Part shown: positions 44,693 to 53,889 of the stretch, piece by piece
Layout of the letters: each line of letters begins with the position of its first letter
Numbering within the stretch: the stretch's first letter is position 1
Assembly: GCF_002896965.1 (NCBI RefSeq)
Contig: NZ_LYMM01000084.1
Coordinates: 62,001 to 126,000 of the forward strand
DNA length: 64,000 nt
Source of the DNA: Novosphingobium guangzhouense
Lineage (GTDB): Bacteria; Pseudomonadota; Alphaproteobacteria; Sphingomonadales; Sphingomonadaceae
Direction of reading: 5' to 3'
The notes under the pieces: generated by a model
Told to the model about the DNA's origin: nothing
Databases searched by the model: none
What the model saw: only the letters and a program-made list of their open reading frames with translations
Position numbers and translations under genes: made by a program

Positions 44693-45187
44693 ATGGTGCG
44701 CAAGTTCTTCATGATCGCCCTGGCGGCCGGTGTGGCCCTGCCGACCGTTGCGGCTCCGACAATGGCTTCGGCGCAGAGCGCCCGCGAAGTGCGCCACAGC
44801 GCGCACGAGGTACGCCGTGACGAACGCGATCTGCGTCAGGCCCAGCGCTACGGCAGCCGCCACGATGTCCGCGAGGCGCGCCGCGATGTCCGCGATTCGC
44901 GTCAGGAGCTGCGCGAGGACTGGCGCGATTATCGCCGGTCCAACCGCAACGTCTATCATCGCCCGGCCTATGTCGGCCCGCGCGGCTATCGCTATCGCCC
45001 GGTAAGCGTGGGCTACCGCTTCCAGCCCGCCTATTACGGTGACCGCTACTGGGTGCGCGATTACGCCCGCTATCGCTTGCCCGCGCCGCGTGCCGGCCAT
45101 CGGTGGGTGCGTTACAACAACGACGTGGTGATGATCAATGCTCGCACCGGCCGCGTCGTGACGGTCCATAACGGCTTCTTCTGGTAA
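44693..45187 (+). CDS. RcnB-like periplasmic protein
   Basis: A 164-residue protein. A signal peptide (MIALAAGVALPTVAAPTMAS) precedes an extremely Arg-rich charged helix (about 30-85, repeats of REVRHSAHEVRRDERDL), then an RcnB-type domain with AYYGDRYWVRDYARYRLPAP, GHRWVRYNNDVVMI and the ending GRVVTVHNGFFW. RcnB homologues modulate nickel/cobalt export. An AAGGAGA site precedes the ATG. Confidence 0.82.
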   Translation: MVRKFFMIALAAGVALPTVAAPTMASAQSAREVRHSAHEVRRDERDLRQAQRYGSRHDVREARRDVRDSRQELREDWRDYRRSNRNVYHRPAYVGPRGYRYRPVSVGYRFQPAYYGDRYWVRDYARYRLPAPRAGHRWVRYNNDVVMINARTGRVVTVHNGFFW

Positions 45188-45210
45188 GAAGCGCATCCTC
45201 TTGCACGAAG

Positions 45211-45240
45211 AGCCCCGGAGCGTCAGTTTCGGGGCTTTTT
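45211..45240 (+). terminator. Rho-independent terminator after the RcnB-like gene
   Basis: The stem AGCCCCG / CGGGGCT is followed by five T, 23 bases past the stop. The converging hydrolase gene ends 18 bases further on. Confidence 0.75.
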
Positions 45241-45257
45241 CGTATGCGGTGGGCCGT

Positions 45258-45950
45258 TCAGGCCGAAAGCCAGTCGCGCAGCGCGGCGTTCACTGCATCG
45301 GGCCGCTCCATCGGAGCCATGTGGCCGCATTCGGGGATCGCCACCAGCGTCGCACCCGGTATGGCCCCGGCGATGGTGCGCGAATAGCGCGGCGGCGTGG
45401 TGCGGTCATCATTGCCCACCAGCACCAGGGTCTTCACGGCGATGGAGCCCAGTCCCGGCAGCGGATCGGCTCGGGCGATGATCGCGCCCTGTTGTCGCTC
45501 GAACGCCTTGATCCCAACGCGCAGGGCCATCGCCACTACCGCATCGCCGATCGCCGGATCGGCCTGAGGATGGACGAGCAGGCCAAGGCTGCCGCGCAGC
45601 ACGGTTTCGAACCCGCGTTCCTGCGCCGTCTTCACGGCGGCGCGGCGCACGGCGGCATAGTCGGGCGCATCGGCAGTGGCGCTGGTGTCGAGCAGAGCAA
45701 GACGCGTCACCCGTTCGGGAGCGCGCGCGATCACTTCCATCGCCACGTAGCCGCCCATCGAGAACCCGGCGAGGGCGAACGTATCGGGGGCCTCGTCCAG
45801 CAGCCGCTCGGCCATGGCCGCGATCGTGCCGTCGCTCAGCGTATCGGCCACGGTCATGTCGGCCACGTCCGCCAGCCCGGCCGTCTGCGCGCGGAAAACT
45901 TCCGCGTCGCAAGTCAGGCCGGGGACGAGGACCAGTTGCTGGCGGTTCAC
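45258..45950 (-). CDS. Alpha/beta-hydrolase
   Basis: A 230-residue cytoplasmic hydrolase. It starts MNRQQLVLVPGLTCDAEVF; the nucleophile elbow AGFSMGGY (Ser about residue 64), Asp in VGNDDRTTPP and His in ECGHMAPMERPD complete the triad. Its ATG overlaps the miaB stop by 4 bases. The substrate is unknown. Confidence 0.88.
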   Translation of the reverse strand: MNRQQLVLVPGLTCDAEVFRAQTAGLADVADMTVADTLSDGTIAAMAERLLDEAPDTFALAGFSMGGYVAMEVIARAPERVTRLALLDTSATADAPDYAAVRRAAVKTAQERGFETVLRGSLGLLVHPQADPAIGDAVVAMALRVGIKAFERQQGAIIARADPLPGLGSIAVKTLVLVGNDDRTTPPRYSRTIAGAIPGATLVAIPECGHMAPMERPDAVNAALRDWLSA

Positions 45951-47284
45951 GCCACTTCTGCGGAGAGCGGAACCGCGCCAAGGCTGTTCGGCCCGGCGCT
46001 GGTGATCTCCACGCGCACGATCTGACCCACTTCAGCTTCGCCGGTGAAGTGGACCGACTGCAGCCAGGGAGACTTGCCCAGCCACTGGCCGGGGTGCTTG
46101 CCCTTGCGCTCCACCAGCACGTCGCAGGTCTTGCCCAGCGTTGCGGTGTTGAATGCCAACTGATCGCGATTGAGCGCGGACTGCAGGCGCTGCAACCGCT
46201 CGTCCATCACGGCGGCGGGAATCTGGTCGCCCATAGTTGCGGCGGGGGTGCCGGCGCGCGGGCTGTACTTGAAGCTGAAACACTGCGCATAGCCGACCGC
46301 ATCGACGAGCTTCAGCGTGTCTTCGAATTCGGCGTCGGTTTCGCCGGGGAAGCCGACGATGAAGTCGCCCGAAAGCGCGATGTCGGGCCGCACCGCACGC
46401 ACCCGCTCAAGGATTTCAAGGTAGCTTTCCACCGTATGGCTGCGGTTCATCGCCTTCAGCACACGGTCGTTGCCCGCCTGCACCGGCAGGTGAAGGAACG
46501 GCATCAGCTTGGCGTTGTCCGCATGGGCATCGATCAGGCCCTGCGCCATGTCGTTGGGATGGCTGGTGGTATAGCGGATGCGCGCGAGGTCCGGGATTGC
46601 GGCGAGTTCGCGCGCCAGCCCGTCCAGGCCCACGGTCTGCCCCTTCGCGTTCTCTCCGGTCCATGCATTCACGTTCTGGCCCAGCAGCGTGATCTCGCGC
46701 GCACCGGCTTCCACCAGCAGCTTCGCTTCGTCGACAAGCGCGGCATAAGGGCGCGAGACTTCGGCGCCGCGCGTATAGGGAACCACGCAATAGGTGCAGA
46801 ACTTGTCGCACCCTTCCTGCACCGTCAGAAACGCCGTGGGGCCGGACCGCTTGCGGCGGGGCAGGGCGTCGAACTTAGTTTCGGCGGGCATGTCGGTATC
46901 GGTGACGCGCTTGCCTTCGCTGGCGGCGCGGACCATTTCGGGCAGGCGGTGATAGGCCTGCGGGCCCACGACCATCTTCACGGCGGGCGCGCGGGCCATG
47001 ATTTCTTCACCCTCGGCTTGCGCAACGCAGCCGGCGACCGCGATCAGCGGCGAAGTGCCATCATCACGGCGCAGACGGCCGATGTCGGAATAGACCTTTT
47101 CTGCGGCCTTTTCCCGGATGTGGCAGGTGTTGAGCACGACGAGGTCCGCCTCCTCGCCTTCCGGCGCGGCGGTGATGCCCTGTTCGGCCAGCAGTTCGGC
47201 CATGCGATCGCCATCATAGACGTTCATCTGGCAGCCGAAGCTCTTGACGCGGTAAGTTTTCGGAGTCGCGGTCGTCGTTTGCAT
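45947..47284 (-). CDS. miaB: tRNA-2-methylthio-N6-isopentenyladenosine synthase
   Basis: A 445-residue radical-SAM methylthiotransferase that modifies adenosine 37 of tRNA. The N-terminal cluster domain shows FGCQMNVYDGDRM, the radical-SAM motif is GCDKFCTYCVVPYTRG (Cys-x3-Cys-x2-Cys about residue 150), and a TRAM domain ends the protein. The ATG at 47284 (MQTTTATPKTYRV) is chosen: the frame is open farther upstream (to 47488), where it encodes a separate small membrane segment rather than miaB. Confidence 0.96.
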   Translation of the reverse strand: MQTTTATPKTYRVKSFGCQMNVYDGDRMAELLAEQGITAAPEGEEADLVVLNTCHIREKAAEKVYSDIGRLRRDDGTSPLIAVAGCVAQAEGEEIMARAPAVKMVVGPQAYHRLPEMVRAASEGKRVTDTDMPAETKFDALPRRKRSGPTAFLTVQEGCDKFCTYCVVPYTRGAEVSRPYAALVDEAKLLVEAGAREITLLGQNVNAWTGENAKGQTVGLDGLARELAAIPDLARIRYTTSHPNDMAQGLIDAHADNAKLMPFLHLPVQAGNDRVLKAMNRSHTVESYLEILERVRAVRPDIALSGDFIVGFPGETDAEFEDTLKLVDAVGYAQCFSFKYSPRAGTPAATMGDQIPAAVMDERLQRLQSALNRDQLAFNTATLGKTCDVLVERKGKHPGQWLGKSPWLQSVHFTGEAEVGQIVRVEITSAGPNSLGAVPLSAEVA

Positions 47285-47341
47285 CCGCGCGCCGTTAGCG
47301 GAAACGACCCGGTTTGGACAGGGGGCAGGACCATGAAGGGG

Positions 47342-47604
47342 CCAGATCGGTTCTACTGTCCGTTCATGAAAAATGGTTGCAGCCAGAGCCAAAGCCGTCA
47401 CCCCGAACCATGTCAGGAGGGCGAGCAGATTCGCGGCTCCCATCCCCACCTGCAATTGAACGCCGAATCTACGAGCGTTGCGCCCCACATGAATGTGAAA
47501 AGGCTCGCAAACAACACGAAGATGTAATTTAAACGCTTTCGGTTTTTAGTAAGGCTTTTCAGAACTCGTCCTGCATGCATTCTATCATATCGACGTGTCG
47601 GCAA
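47342..47604 (-). pseudogene. Frameshifted small membrane protein gene
   Basis: A frame from 47604 gives MHAGRVLKSLTKNRKRLNYI and one helix, then stops. The next frame takes over at a G-rich run and gives AANLLALLTWFGVTALALAA, a second helix homologous to LTWLGVTALALFVAISYER of the gene at 21716. The second frame then runs into miaB without a stop. A single-base indel and loss of the stop explain this; alternatively it is only chance similarity. Confidence 0.4.
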
Positions 47605-47679
47605 TGGACGGGCCTTGATGTCGTCTTCGGGCGTAAACCTTGATGGCGGCTTTGAGCATCGCGGCGCGAATAAGCGGGC

Positions 47680-47958
47680 CTACCGATTTGTCTTCACCCT
47701 CTTGCGATAAAGGGCGGTCGGTCCCTTAGACGCTTCAAGTCGAATACGTCGATGCGCAATACCGAACATCAGCGGCACGCCAATCAGACTGACACCTACC
47801 ATTGCTTCTGACACGTTTGGCCGCCAATCCGCCAGCAAGGCCGTGCTGTAAACAAGAACGAAAAACAGCGCCCAGGTTAGCGCTGCGAGGTCTGTCAGGC
47901 TCGACAGCGATTTGCTGTGATAGTGTTTATGCGCGAACCGCCAGAATGCTGCTTCCAT
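47680..47958 (-). CDS. Small hypothetical membrane protein
   Basis: A 92-residue protein (MEAAFWRFAHKHYHSK...) with two hydrophobic segments (about 22-43 and 52-70) and a basic tail RRIRLEASKGPTALYRKRVK. An AGGTGAG site lies 4-5 bases before the ATG at 47958. I recognise no family. It follows a short broken frame on the same strand. Confidence 0.5.
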   Translation of the reverse strand: MEAAFWRFAHKHYHSKSLSSLTDLAALTWALFFVLVYSTALLADWRPNVSEAMVGVSLIGVPLMFGIAHRRIRLEASKGPTALYRKRVKTNR

Positions 47959-47963
47959 CTCAC

Positions 47964-48168
47964 TCACCTGGGGCAAACCGTGTCTCTGATGTTGGCCGCG
48001 TACGCGTAATTCAGCAAGCCATTCGAAAGCTCACAGAGGGGCGCCTTTGGAACTGCCTCATAGCGATCGATTATCCCCTTCGGTGTGAGCGACATACCTG
48101 CGCGTGCTCGCGCGCCAGCGGCGACGACGAGTTCCTTATTGATTGCAGTTCGCAATTGTCTGGTTCAT
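47964..48168 (-). pseudogene. Short gene with apparent frameshift
   Basis: AGAAGGAG precedes an ATG at 48168 that opens MNQTIANCNQ and stops after 10 codons. One base over, the frame INKELVVAAGARARAGMSLT continues for 60 codons to a stop 5 bases before the next start. A single-base indel would join them into a protein of about 67 residues, with two Cys (KAPLCEL, DTVCPR). The real state, broken or in need of a different start, cannot be settled by reading alone. Confidence 0.3.
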
Positions 48169-48317
48169 CTGACTCCTTCTAGCCGCACCGTCGCTGATCT
48201 CGCAGCTCAGGGGTCAGGGGGCGGCTATGGCGTTCTCGCCGGTTGTGCAACGCATCGTCACCGATGCCCGAATGGCACAGGTCGAACGATACAGGTTGAA
48301 CTATAAGGGTTGAGCTG
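48169..48317. other. Intergenic region upstream of the AraC regulator
   Basis: Together with the weak frames downstream (47285-48168), this forms about 1 kb of low-confidence coding sequence between miaB and the AraC gene. I see no repeat or box of the Fur-like type here; AAGGGT lies 7 bases before the AraC ATG. Confidence 0.4.
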
Positions 48318-49298
48318 ATGGATGCACATTTCGTAGACGGAGCCTTTTTCGCCGACGAACTCGTTCGCGAAGCAGCCCATCAGGCGCTGGCGGCCGCCGA
48401 CCCTGTACAGAAACAGCGCCAGCAGATGGCCGGCGCCTTCGAAGGCTGGTTCTGGGTCGAGGATGTCGTGCCGCACCTTTTCGCCTCGGCATGCGAACTG
48501 CGGTGCCCAACCGGCGCGGCGATCTCGCAGCCGGTGGAGCGCTCTGTGATGATCACCCTTCTGCTGGAAGGGGCTAACGGGCACTTCGTGGCGGAAGGCG
48601 AAGACCCGGTGCACAGCGAACTTGAATGCGCCCATATCGTCGGGCTGGGAGAGCCACGGCTCTGTTCCCGCGTGCTGGCACCAGGACAGGGGTGCAAGCG
48701 GGTTGAACTGGGCGTGCGGGCGCCGTTTCTTGAGGCTAATGCCGATGCTCTGTCGGCAGCGGACCTGGAGGCGTTGGACAAGCTGATGGCGCCGGGCTTT
48801 CGCAGCCACCATCTGCCGCGCACGGAGACGATGACGCGCATGGCGGCCATGCTGACCGAAGAGCGTTATCACGGATCTCTTGGCCACCTGTTCCGCGAGT
48901 CCATGGCGGTGCAGTTGATGCTGCAATCTCTTCGGCTGTTTGCGCAGATCGGCGAGAAAGCGTCCAGGGGCCGGCCGCGCAGCCACGACGCGGTGATGGC
49001 TGCGCGCGGCATTCTGGACGAGGCGCTGCTGGCGCCGCCGGGCACGATCGAACTGGCGCGACGGGTCGGGCTTAACCGCAATGCCCTGCAGGCCGGTTTC
49101 CGCAAGGCCTTCGGCACCACCGTCTTTGGCTACGTCCGCGATCGGCGCATGGCGATGGCGCGAGTCATGATCGAGGAGCAGGGCCTGGGCGCCGCAGAGG
49201 CCGGTTACAAGGTCGGCTTCGCCAGTCCTTCGGCCTTCACTGCCGCGTATCGCCGTGTGTTTGGTGTTCCGCCGATGCGTGGCAGAGGGTGTGCCTGA
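48318..49298 (+). CDS. AraC-family transcriptional regulator, PchR-like
   Basis: A 326-residue regulator. The C-terminal helix-turn-helix pair (about 225-322, IELARRVGLNRNALQAGFRKAF and AGYKVGFASPSAFTAAYRRVFG) is the AraC type. The N-terminal half has the PchR-type effector region, including VERSVMITLLLEGANGHF. PchR binds ferric siderophore and activates the cognate receptor and uptake genes. Located 208 bases upstream of a siderophore receptor on the same strand, so that receptor is the probable target. Confidence 0.88.
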   Translation: MDAHFVDGAFFADELVREAAHQALAAADPVQKQRQQMAGAFEGWFWVEDVVPHLFASACELRCPTGAAISQPVERSVMITLLLEGANGHFVAEGEDPVHSELECAHIVGLGEPRLCSRVLAPGQGCKRVELGVRAPFLEANADALSAADLEALDKLMAPGFRSHHLPRTETMTRMAAMLTEERYHGSLGHLFRESMAVQLMLQSLRLFAQIGEKASRGRPRSHDAVMAARGILDEALLAPPGTIELARRVGLNRNALQAGFRKAFGTTVFGYVRDRRMAMARVMIEEQGLGAAEAGYKVGFASPSAFTAAYRRVFGVPPMRGRGCA

Positions 49299-49506
49299 CG
49301 CGACAGTCTTCGTGCCCCGCGCGACAGTAATGCCCATTGGAGCAGGCCCGGCGCGCTACTATTGAGAGCCGGTCGCATTTACGGCGATACGATCATCTTT
49401 TCGAGCAAGGGCAGAATCGGCGGAACGGCATAGCCTTTCCGCCGGGCGCAGTGGACTGCGCGTGCGGCCCGATCCTTGCCCGATATACGGCACGAACAGG
49501 GAATTC

Positions 49507-51732
49507 ATGACCAGAATCTGCTTGCTCTCCGCGACCTTGCTCGCGGGGACGTCCGGTATTGCCCACGCTCAGGCGGCTGATGATGTCGAGGCATCCAGCC
49601 GGGTCATCGTGGTTACCGCGACGGGCCAGTCATCGGCCACGTCGACGACCAAGACCAGCACTCCGATCATCGAATCGCCGCAGTCGATCTCGGTCGTCAG
49701 CCGTGAGGAAATGGACCTGCGGGCCTCGCCCACGATCTCGGACGCGCTAGCCTATACGGCAGGCGTTCAGGCTGCGCCTTCGGGTCTCGACAGCCGCGTG
49801 GACGAAGTGACGGTGCGCGGGTTCGCGGCGGGCGGCTTCTCTTCGAACAACAACTTCGTCGACGGCATCCGCCTGCCCACCGGCGGGCAGTGGACGCGCA
49901 CCTCGTTCGACACCTTCGCGATCCAGCAGGTCGAAGTGCTCAAGGGGCCTTCGGGAACGCTCTATGGTCAGAGCGCGCCGGGCGGAATGGTCAACATCGT
50001 CACCAAGCGACCCACCGAGCAGTTCCACGCCGAAATGATGCTGCAGGCGGTCGGCATTACCGATCTTGGCAAGTGGAACACGCAAGGCTCTGTGGATGTC
50101 GGCGGACCGGTAACATCGGCGCTTTCGGCGCGGGTGGTCGGTCTGGCGCGCTACGGCGATACGCAGGTCGATAACGTGCGGAACAGCCGCTACTACATTT
50201 CGCCAAGCCTGACCTGGCGGCCGGACGACCGGACCACCTGGACCCTCCTTGGCCAGTACCAGCGCGACGAGGGCGGCGCGACTTTCCAGTATCTTCCTGC
50301 CGCCGGCGCCCTGCGCAAAAGCAACGGGCAGTACATCAAGCTGGGCGACAACCTTGGCGAGCCCGACTGGAACACCTACGATCGCAACCAGTACCTTGCG
50401 GCCAGCTTCTTCGAGCACAAGTTCGGCGATGCGATCACGGTGCGCAACAACACGCGCTACACCCACCTCGACAGCCTGTACAAAGTGGTGGTGCTAACGG
50501 GGAATACCTATGGCACGGAAACCGGCCTGACCCCTTGCTCCAGCTCGATCACCGGCTGCATCAACGGGGCCACGATCGGCCGCCGTGCCGTGCAGGGCAA
50601 CGGCAAGAGCGACGGCATTTCCACCGATACCCAGGTCGAGGTGCACTTCGCCACAGGACCGGTCAAGCACGTGGTGCTGGGCGGCTTCGACTACTTCCAC
50701 ACCAAGTGGGAGCATTACCGTTACTACACCGCCACGCTGCCGCTGCTCGACATCTTCGACCCGCAGCCGCGCGGCGCCTCGACGATCGCTGCCAGCCTTG
50801 TACCACAGACCTTCGTGCAGACGGTCAGCACGCAGGCGGGCCTCTACCTGCAGGACCAGATCAGCCTCGATCGCCTGCGGGTGACGATCAGCGGGCGGCA
50901 GGACTGGTACAAGGATGACCAGTACAATCCGCGCACGGCAACCGGCTTCGTGTCGAAAAGCGATGCCTTTACCTGGCGCGCGGGCGCGGTCTACTTGTTC
51001 GATAACGGGCTTGCGCCGTACTTTAGCTATGCCGAGAGCTTCCAGCCGCAAGTCAGCGATCCCGCGACGAACCTGACGGGTGCGGTGTTCAAGCCCACCA
51101 CCGGACAGCAGTTCGAAGGAGGGCTGCGCTATCAGCATAAGGGCATCTACCTGACACTGGGCGCCTATCAGATCACCCAGCAGAACATTACCACCTCTTC
51201 CAGCACCGAGGAGCTCGCCGCCTATCCGGGCCATTCCTGCGACGATGCCAACTGCCTGGTGCAGACCGGCGAAGTGCGAATCCGCGGCATCGAGTTCGAG
51301 GCCAAGGCCTCGCTTCCGTGGAACATGGCCGTGGTCGGCAGCGTGACCCGCAGCGACAGCGAGATTACCCAGACCAACACTGCGGCGCAGCTGGGCAAGA
51401 AGCTGGCGGCGGTGCCGGACTGGATGGCCTCGGTCTTCGTCAGCCAGAAGCTGGAGAATGGCCTGAGCTTCGGCGGCGGCGCGCGCTATACCGGCAAGAG
51501 CTTCGGCGATAACACCAATGCCGCCAATCTCGCGATCCCGGACTACACGCTGTTCGACCTCTTCGCGCGCTATGATCTGGGCAAGCTGAGCCCGACACTC
51601 GATGGGGCATCGTTTTCGCTCAATGCGCGCAATGTGGCCAACAAGCGCTACGTCGCCACCTGCATCGCCTTGTCCGCCTGCTATTACGGCGAAGGGCGTA
51701 CACTGACGGCTCGGCTGCAGTTCCGGTGGTGA
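49507..51732 (+). CDS. TonB-dependent siderophore receptor
   Basis: A 741-residue outer-membrane receptor of the FhuA/FoxA type. A signal peptide (LLAGTSGIAHAQA) is followed by TonB-box-like RVIVVTATG, a plug (about 45-175, IIESPQSISVVSREEMDLR and LKGPSGTLYGQSAPGGMVNIV) and a barrel ending in LTARLQFRW. No STN domain. The ATG at 49507 is used because the signal peptide starts there. Its stop overlaps the next start (TGATG). With the downstream membrane genes and the PchR-like regulator it forms a hydroxamate-type uptake operon. Confidence 0.94.
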   Translation: MTRICLLSATLLAGTSGIAHAQAADDVEASSRVIVVTATGQSSATSTTKTSTPIIESPQSISVVSREEMDLRASPTISDALAYTAGVQAAPSGLDSRVDEVTVRGFAAGGFSSNNNFVDGIRLPTGGQWTRTSFDTFAIQQVEVLKGPSGTLYGQSAPGGMVNIVTKRPTEQFHAEMMLQAVGITDLGKWNTQGSVDVGGPVTSALSARVVGLARYGDTQVDNVRNSRYYISPSLTWRPDDRTTWTLLGQYQRDEGGATFQYLPAAGALRKSNGQYIKLGDNLGEPDWNTYDRNQYLAASFFEHKFGDAITVRNNTRYTHLDSLYKVVVLTGNTYGTETGLTPCSSSITGCINGATIGRRAVQGNGKSDGISTDTQVEVHFATGPVKHVVLGGFDYFHTKWEHYRYYTATLPLLDIFDPQPRGASTIAASLVPQTFVQTVSTQAGLYLQDQISLDRLRVTISGRQDWYKDDQYNPRTATGFVSKSDAFTWRAGAVYLFDNGLAPYFSYAESFQPQVSDPATNLTGAVFKPTTGQQFEGGLRYQHKGIYLTLGAYQITQQNITTSSSTEELAAYPGHSCDDANCLVQTGEVRIRGIEFEAKASLPWNMAVVGSVTRSDSEITQTNTAAQLGKKLAAVPDWMASVFVSQKLENGLSFGGGARYTGKSFGDNTNAANLAIPDYTLFDLFARYDLGKLSPTLDGASFSLNARNVANKRYVATCIALSACYYGEGRTLTARLQFRW

Positions 51733-52004
51733 TGGTTCCCGTGGCGGGCGGCGCGTGTGTAATGCTTGCCGCCATCGCGCTCTACCTTGCCGCGCCGCAC
51801 CAGCGTTGGGGCGCCTTGCCCGCGGAGCCCGCTGCTCTCGGGTGGGGCGGGGCGGCAATGCTGGTCATCGGCCTTGTCCTGCTGCTGAGCTGGGCGGGGC
51901 CGGCGACCACGCTGTTTATCGCGGCCACGCTGCTCATGACGACCTGGTCGATCGTGCCGGTCGCCATCGCTTGGGCCCGGCGTGAGCGGGGAGGTTCCCG
52001 ATGA
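51732..52004 (+). CDS. Small membrane protein of the siderophore operon (DUF3325-like position)
   Basis: A 90-residue protein with three helices (about 4-22, 35-53 and 58-76). It occupies the place held by DUF3325 in the operon at 16.3 kb but lacks the WFGW motif. The start overlaps the receptor stop by 1 base and its own stop overlaps the next start by 4. Assignment rests on position and topology. Confidence 0.6.
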   Translation: MVPVAGGACVMLAAIALYLAAPHQRWGALPAEPAALGWGGAAMLVIGLVLLLSWAGPATTLFIAATLLMTTWSIVPVAIAWARRERGGSR

Positions 52005-52297
52005 CCCGCCCCCTTTCGAGCCGCGACTGGGCCGGCAAGACCGGGGCGGGGCTGGTGCTGGGCTTCACCTTCGCGCTGGCGCTTTCGGGGCTGTTCCGGC
52101 TCGGGACCGGCTACGGCGATGCCTATTTCTCCGCGCAGGGACAGTTGGGCATGTGGATCATGGCACTGATCTGGCCGTTGATCCTGGGCTTCGTCTTTCT
52201 CTTTCGCACATCCTTGCGCGCCTGGTTGTGGCTGGCGCTCGCCAATTTCGTGACCTGGGTGCCGCTGGTGGCCTTGGGGGGACTGCACGCATCATGA
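52001..52297 (+). CDS. Small membrane protein of the siderophore operon (DUF3649-like position)
   Basis: A 98-residue protein with three helices (about 15-35, 48-68 and 72-93). The ending RTSLRAWLWLALANFVTWVPLV resembles GSASRAWIWLVTASVPLAFL of the DUF3649 protein at 16660. It overlaps the gene on each side by 4 bases. Probably a partner of the PepSY protein. Confidence 0.6.
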   Translation: MTRPLSSRDWAGKTGAGLVLGFTFALALSGLFRLGTGYGDAYFSAQGQLGMWIMALIWPLILGFVFLFRTSLRAWLWLALANFVTWVPLVALGGLHAS

Positions 52298-53889
52298 AAC
52301 TGCCCACCGACCTTGTCCGCATGTACAAGGAAATCCACGGTTGGGTCGGCATAATCGCCGGCCTTGCGCTGTTCATCGCCTTCTATGCGGGCGCTCTGAC
52401 GATGTTTGAGGAGCCGTTGCAACGCTGGGCCTCGCCACCATCGGCTCTTGCTCCGCCTCCGTCGCTGAAGCGCACGCCCGAACTCGTCGCCAAAGTGAAG
52501 GCGGCCTATCCGGACGCCGCACGCGGTTACGAGGTCAACCTCGTTATCGACGCCGCGCATCCGGGCCGCGTCAGCTGGCGCGCGCCGGGCGGCAAGCGCG
52601 GCGAGCATGGCGGCGGCGCGACGTACTTCGCCTCGCTCGCGCCCGATGGCTCGCTGCAGGTGGAGACGCAGCAGCGCTCGCAGGTCGCCAACTTCATCGA
52701 TGTATTGCACCAGCAGGTCGGCCTGCCGTTCCCGCACTGGCTGGCGATGCCGATCATGGGTGGCCTCTCTCTCCTCTATGTGGTCGCGATGATCTCGGGC
52801 ATCGCGGTGCTGATGCCAAGCCTGGTGAGTGATCTGTTCGCCCTGCGCATCGGCCGCAACGTCAAGCGCATGTGGCTCGACCTGCACAACCTGCTGGGCC
52901 TGATGAGCCTGCCGTTCCACATCATCATCGCGCTCACCGCGGTGGTTTTCGCCTTTCACGACGAGTTCTACGGGGCGCAGCGCCTTGCGTTCTCGGACGC
53001 GGCGAGCCGGGCTCGGCCGATGATGCGCGCGGAAGCATCCATAGAAGGGACGCCCACGATCACGCCCCTGCAGATCGTCCAGCGGCTTAGGCAACAGGCC
53101 CCCGGTTTCACGCCGCACCAGATCGTCTACGGACAGGGGGGCGGCATCCTGCCTGCACTGCGAGTCCAGGGCAGCGATCCGCGTTATGGCCAGCGGGGGC
53201 CGACCTACGGCATCGCGGGGCTCGATCCGAACACCGCCGAAATCGTCGATCGCAACTTCATGCCGGGTATGCAGAACGGCTGGGCGGCCACTACCACCGG
53301 GTTGTTCACGCTGCATTTCGGAAGCTTCGGCGGCTATCCGATCCGATGGGCCTATTTCCTGATGGGACTGGCCGGCGCCTTCCTGTTCTACACGGGTAAC
53401 CTGCTGTGGGTGGAAAGCCGCCGCAAGCGTGAGCGCAAGTCTGGTGCGCCTCAACAGACCCGCGCCACGCGGGTTCTGGGCGCGCTGACCGCAGGAGTTC
53501 CGCTTGGCTGCGTGGCAGGAATTGCGGTGACGCTGGCCGCGGCGAAACTGCTTGGCCCCGCTGCCACATATGGCGTGCACAGCGCCCTCTATTACGCCGT
53601 CTTTGTGGTCTTCACCGTCTGGGCGCTTGCACGTGGAGCGGCCAAGGCGGGATCGGAACTCTGCGTCTTTGGCGCCATCGCCATGCTTTGTATCCCTGCA
53701 GCAAGCATCTTGGGCGGCAAGAGCCTTTACGATCATTCGGAACTGGTGCTGGTGGATATAACGGCGGTGCTGATGGCAATCGCATTGCTTGCAATGGCAT
53801 CCGCAGCACGATCCCGTGCCCGGACCGGGTCTCGCGATAGTGTTTGGTCGTCCTTGTCGGCCGAACCTGCACCCCGGTTCGTGCCTTGA
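52294..53889 (+). CDS. PepSY-domain transmembrane protein, probable siderophore-iron reductase
   Basis: A 531-residue inner-membrane protein. The shared histidine sites are EIHGWVGI near residue 18, VLHQQVGLPFPHW near 134-142, WLDLHNLLGLMSLPFH near 200 and TLHFGSFGGYPIRW near 340, with helices after each. FoxB/FpvG-type PepSY proteins reduce ferric siderophore iron with two haems. The ATG at 52294 overlaps the previous stop; the frame upstream is out of register with the previous gene and rejected. Third copy of this family in the window. Confidence 0.87.
   Translation: MKLPTDLVRMYKEIHGWVGIIAGLALFIAFYAGALTMFEEPLQRWASPPSALAPPPSLKRTPELVAKVKAAYPDAARGYEVNLVIDAAHPGRVSWRAPGGKRGEHGGGATYFASLAPDGSLQVETQQRSQVANFIDVLHQQVGLPFPHWLAMPIMGGLSLLYVVAMISGIAVLMPSLVSDLFALRIGRNVKRMWLDLHNLLGLMSLPFHIIIALTAVVFAFHDEFYGAQRLAFSDAASRARPMMRAEASIEGTPTITPLQIVQRLRQQAPGFTPHQIVYGQGGGILPALRVQGSDPRYGQRGPTYGIAGLDPNTAEIVDRNFMPGMQNGWAATTTGLFTLHFGSFGGYPIRWAYFLMGLAGAFLFYTGNLLWVESRRKRERKSGAPQQTRATRVLGALTAGVPLGCVAGIAVTLAAAKLLGPAATYGVHSALYYAVFVVFTVWALARGAAKAGSELCVFGAIAMLCIPAASILGGKSLYDHSELVLVDITAVLMAIALLAMASAARSRARTGSRDSVWSSLSAEPAPRFVP

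Noticed and set aside
47285..47488. Extended start for miaB at 47488
   Set aside because: The added residues contain a hydrophobic helix and are homologous to a small membrane protein, not to MiaB, which begins normally at 47284.
49363..49377. Possible Fur-like box TGAGAGCCGGTCGCA before the receptor at 49507
   Set aside because: It matches the palindrome at only about 9 of 15 positions; the receptor may be controlled mainly by the PchR-like regulator.
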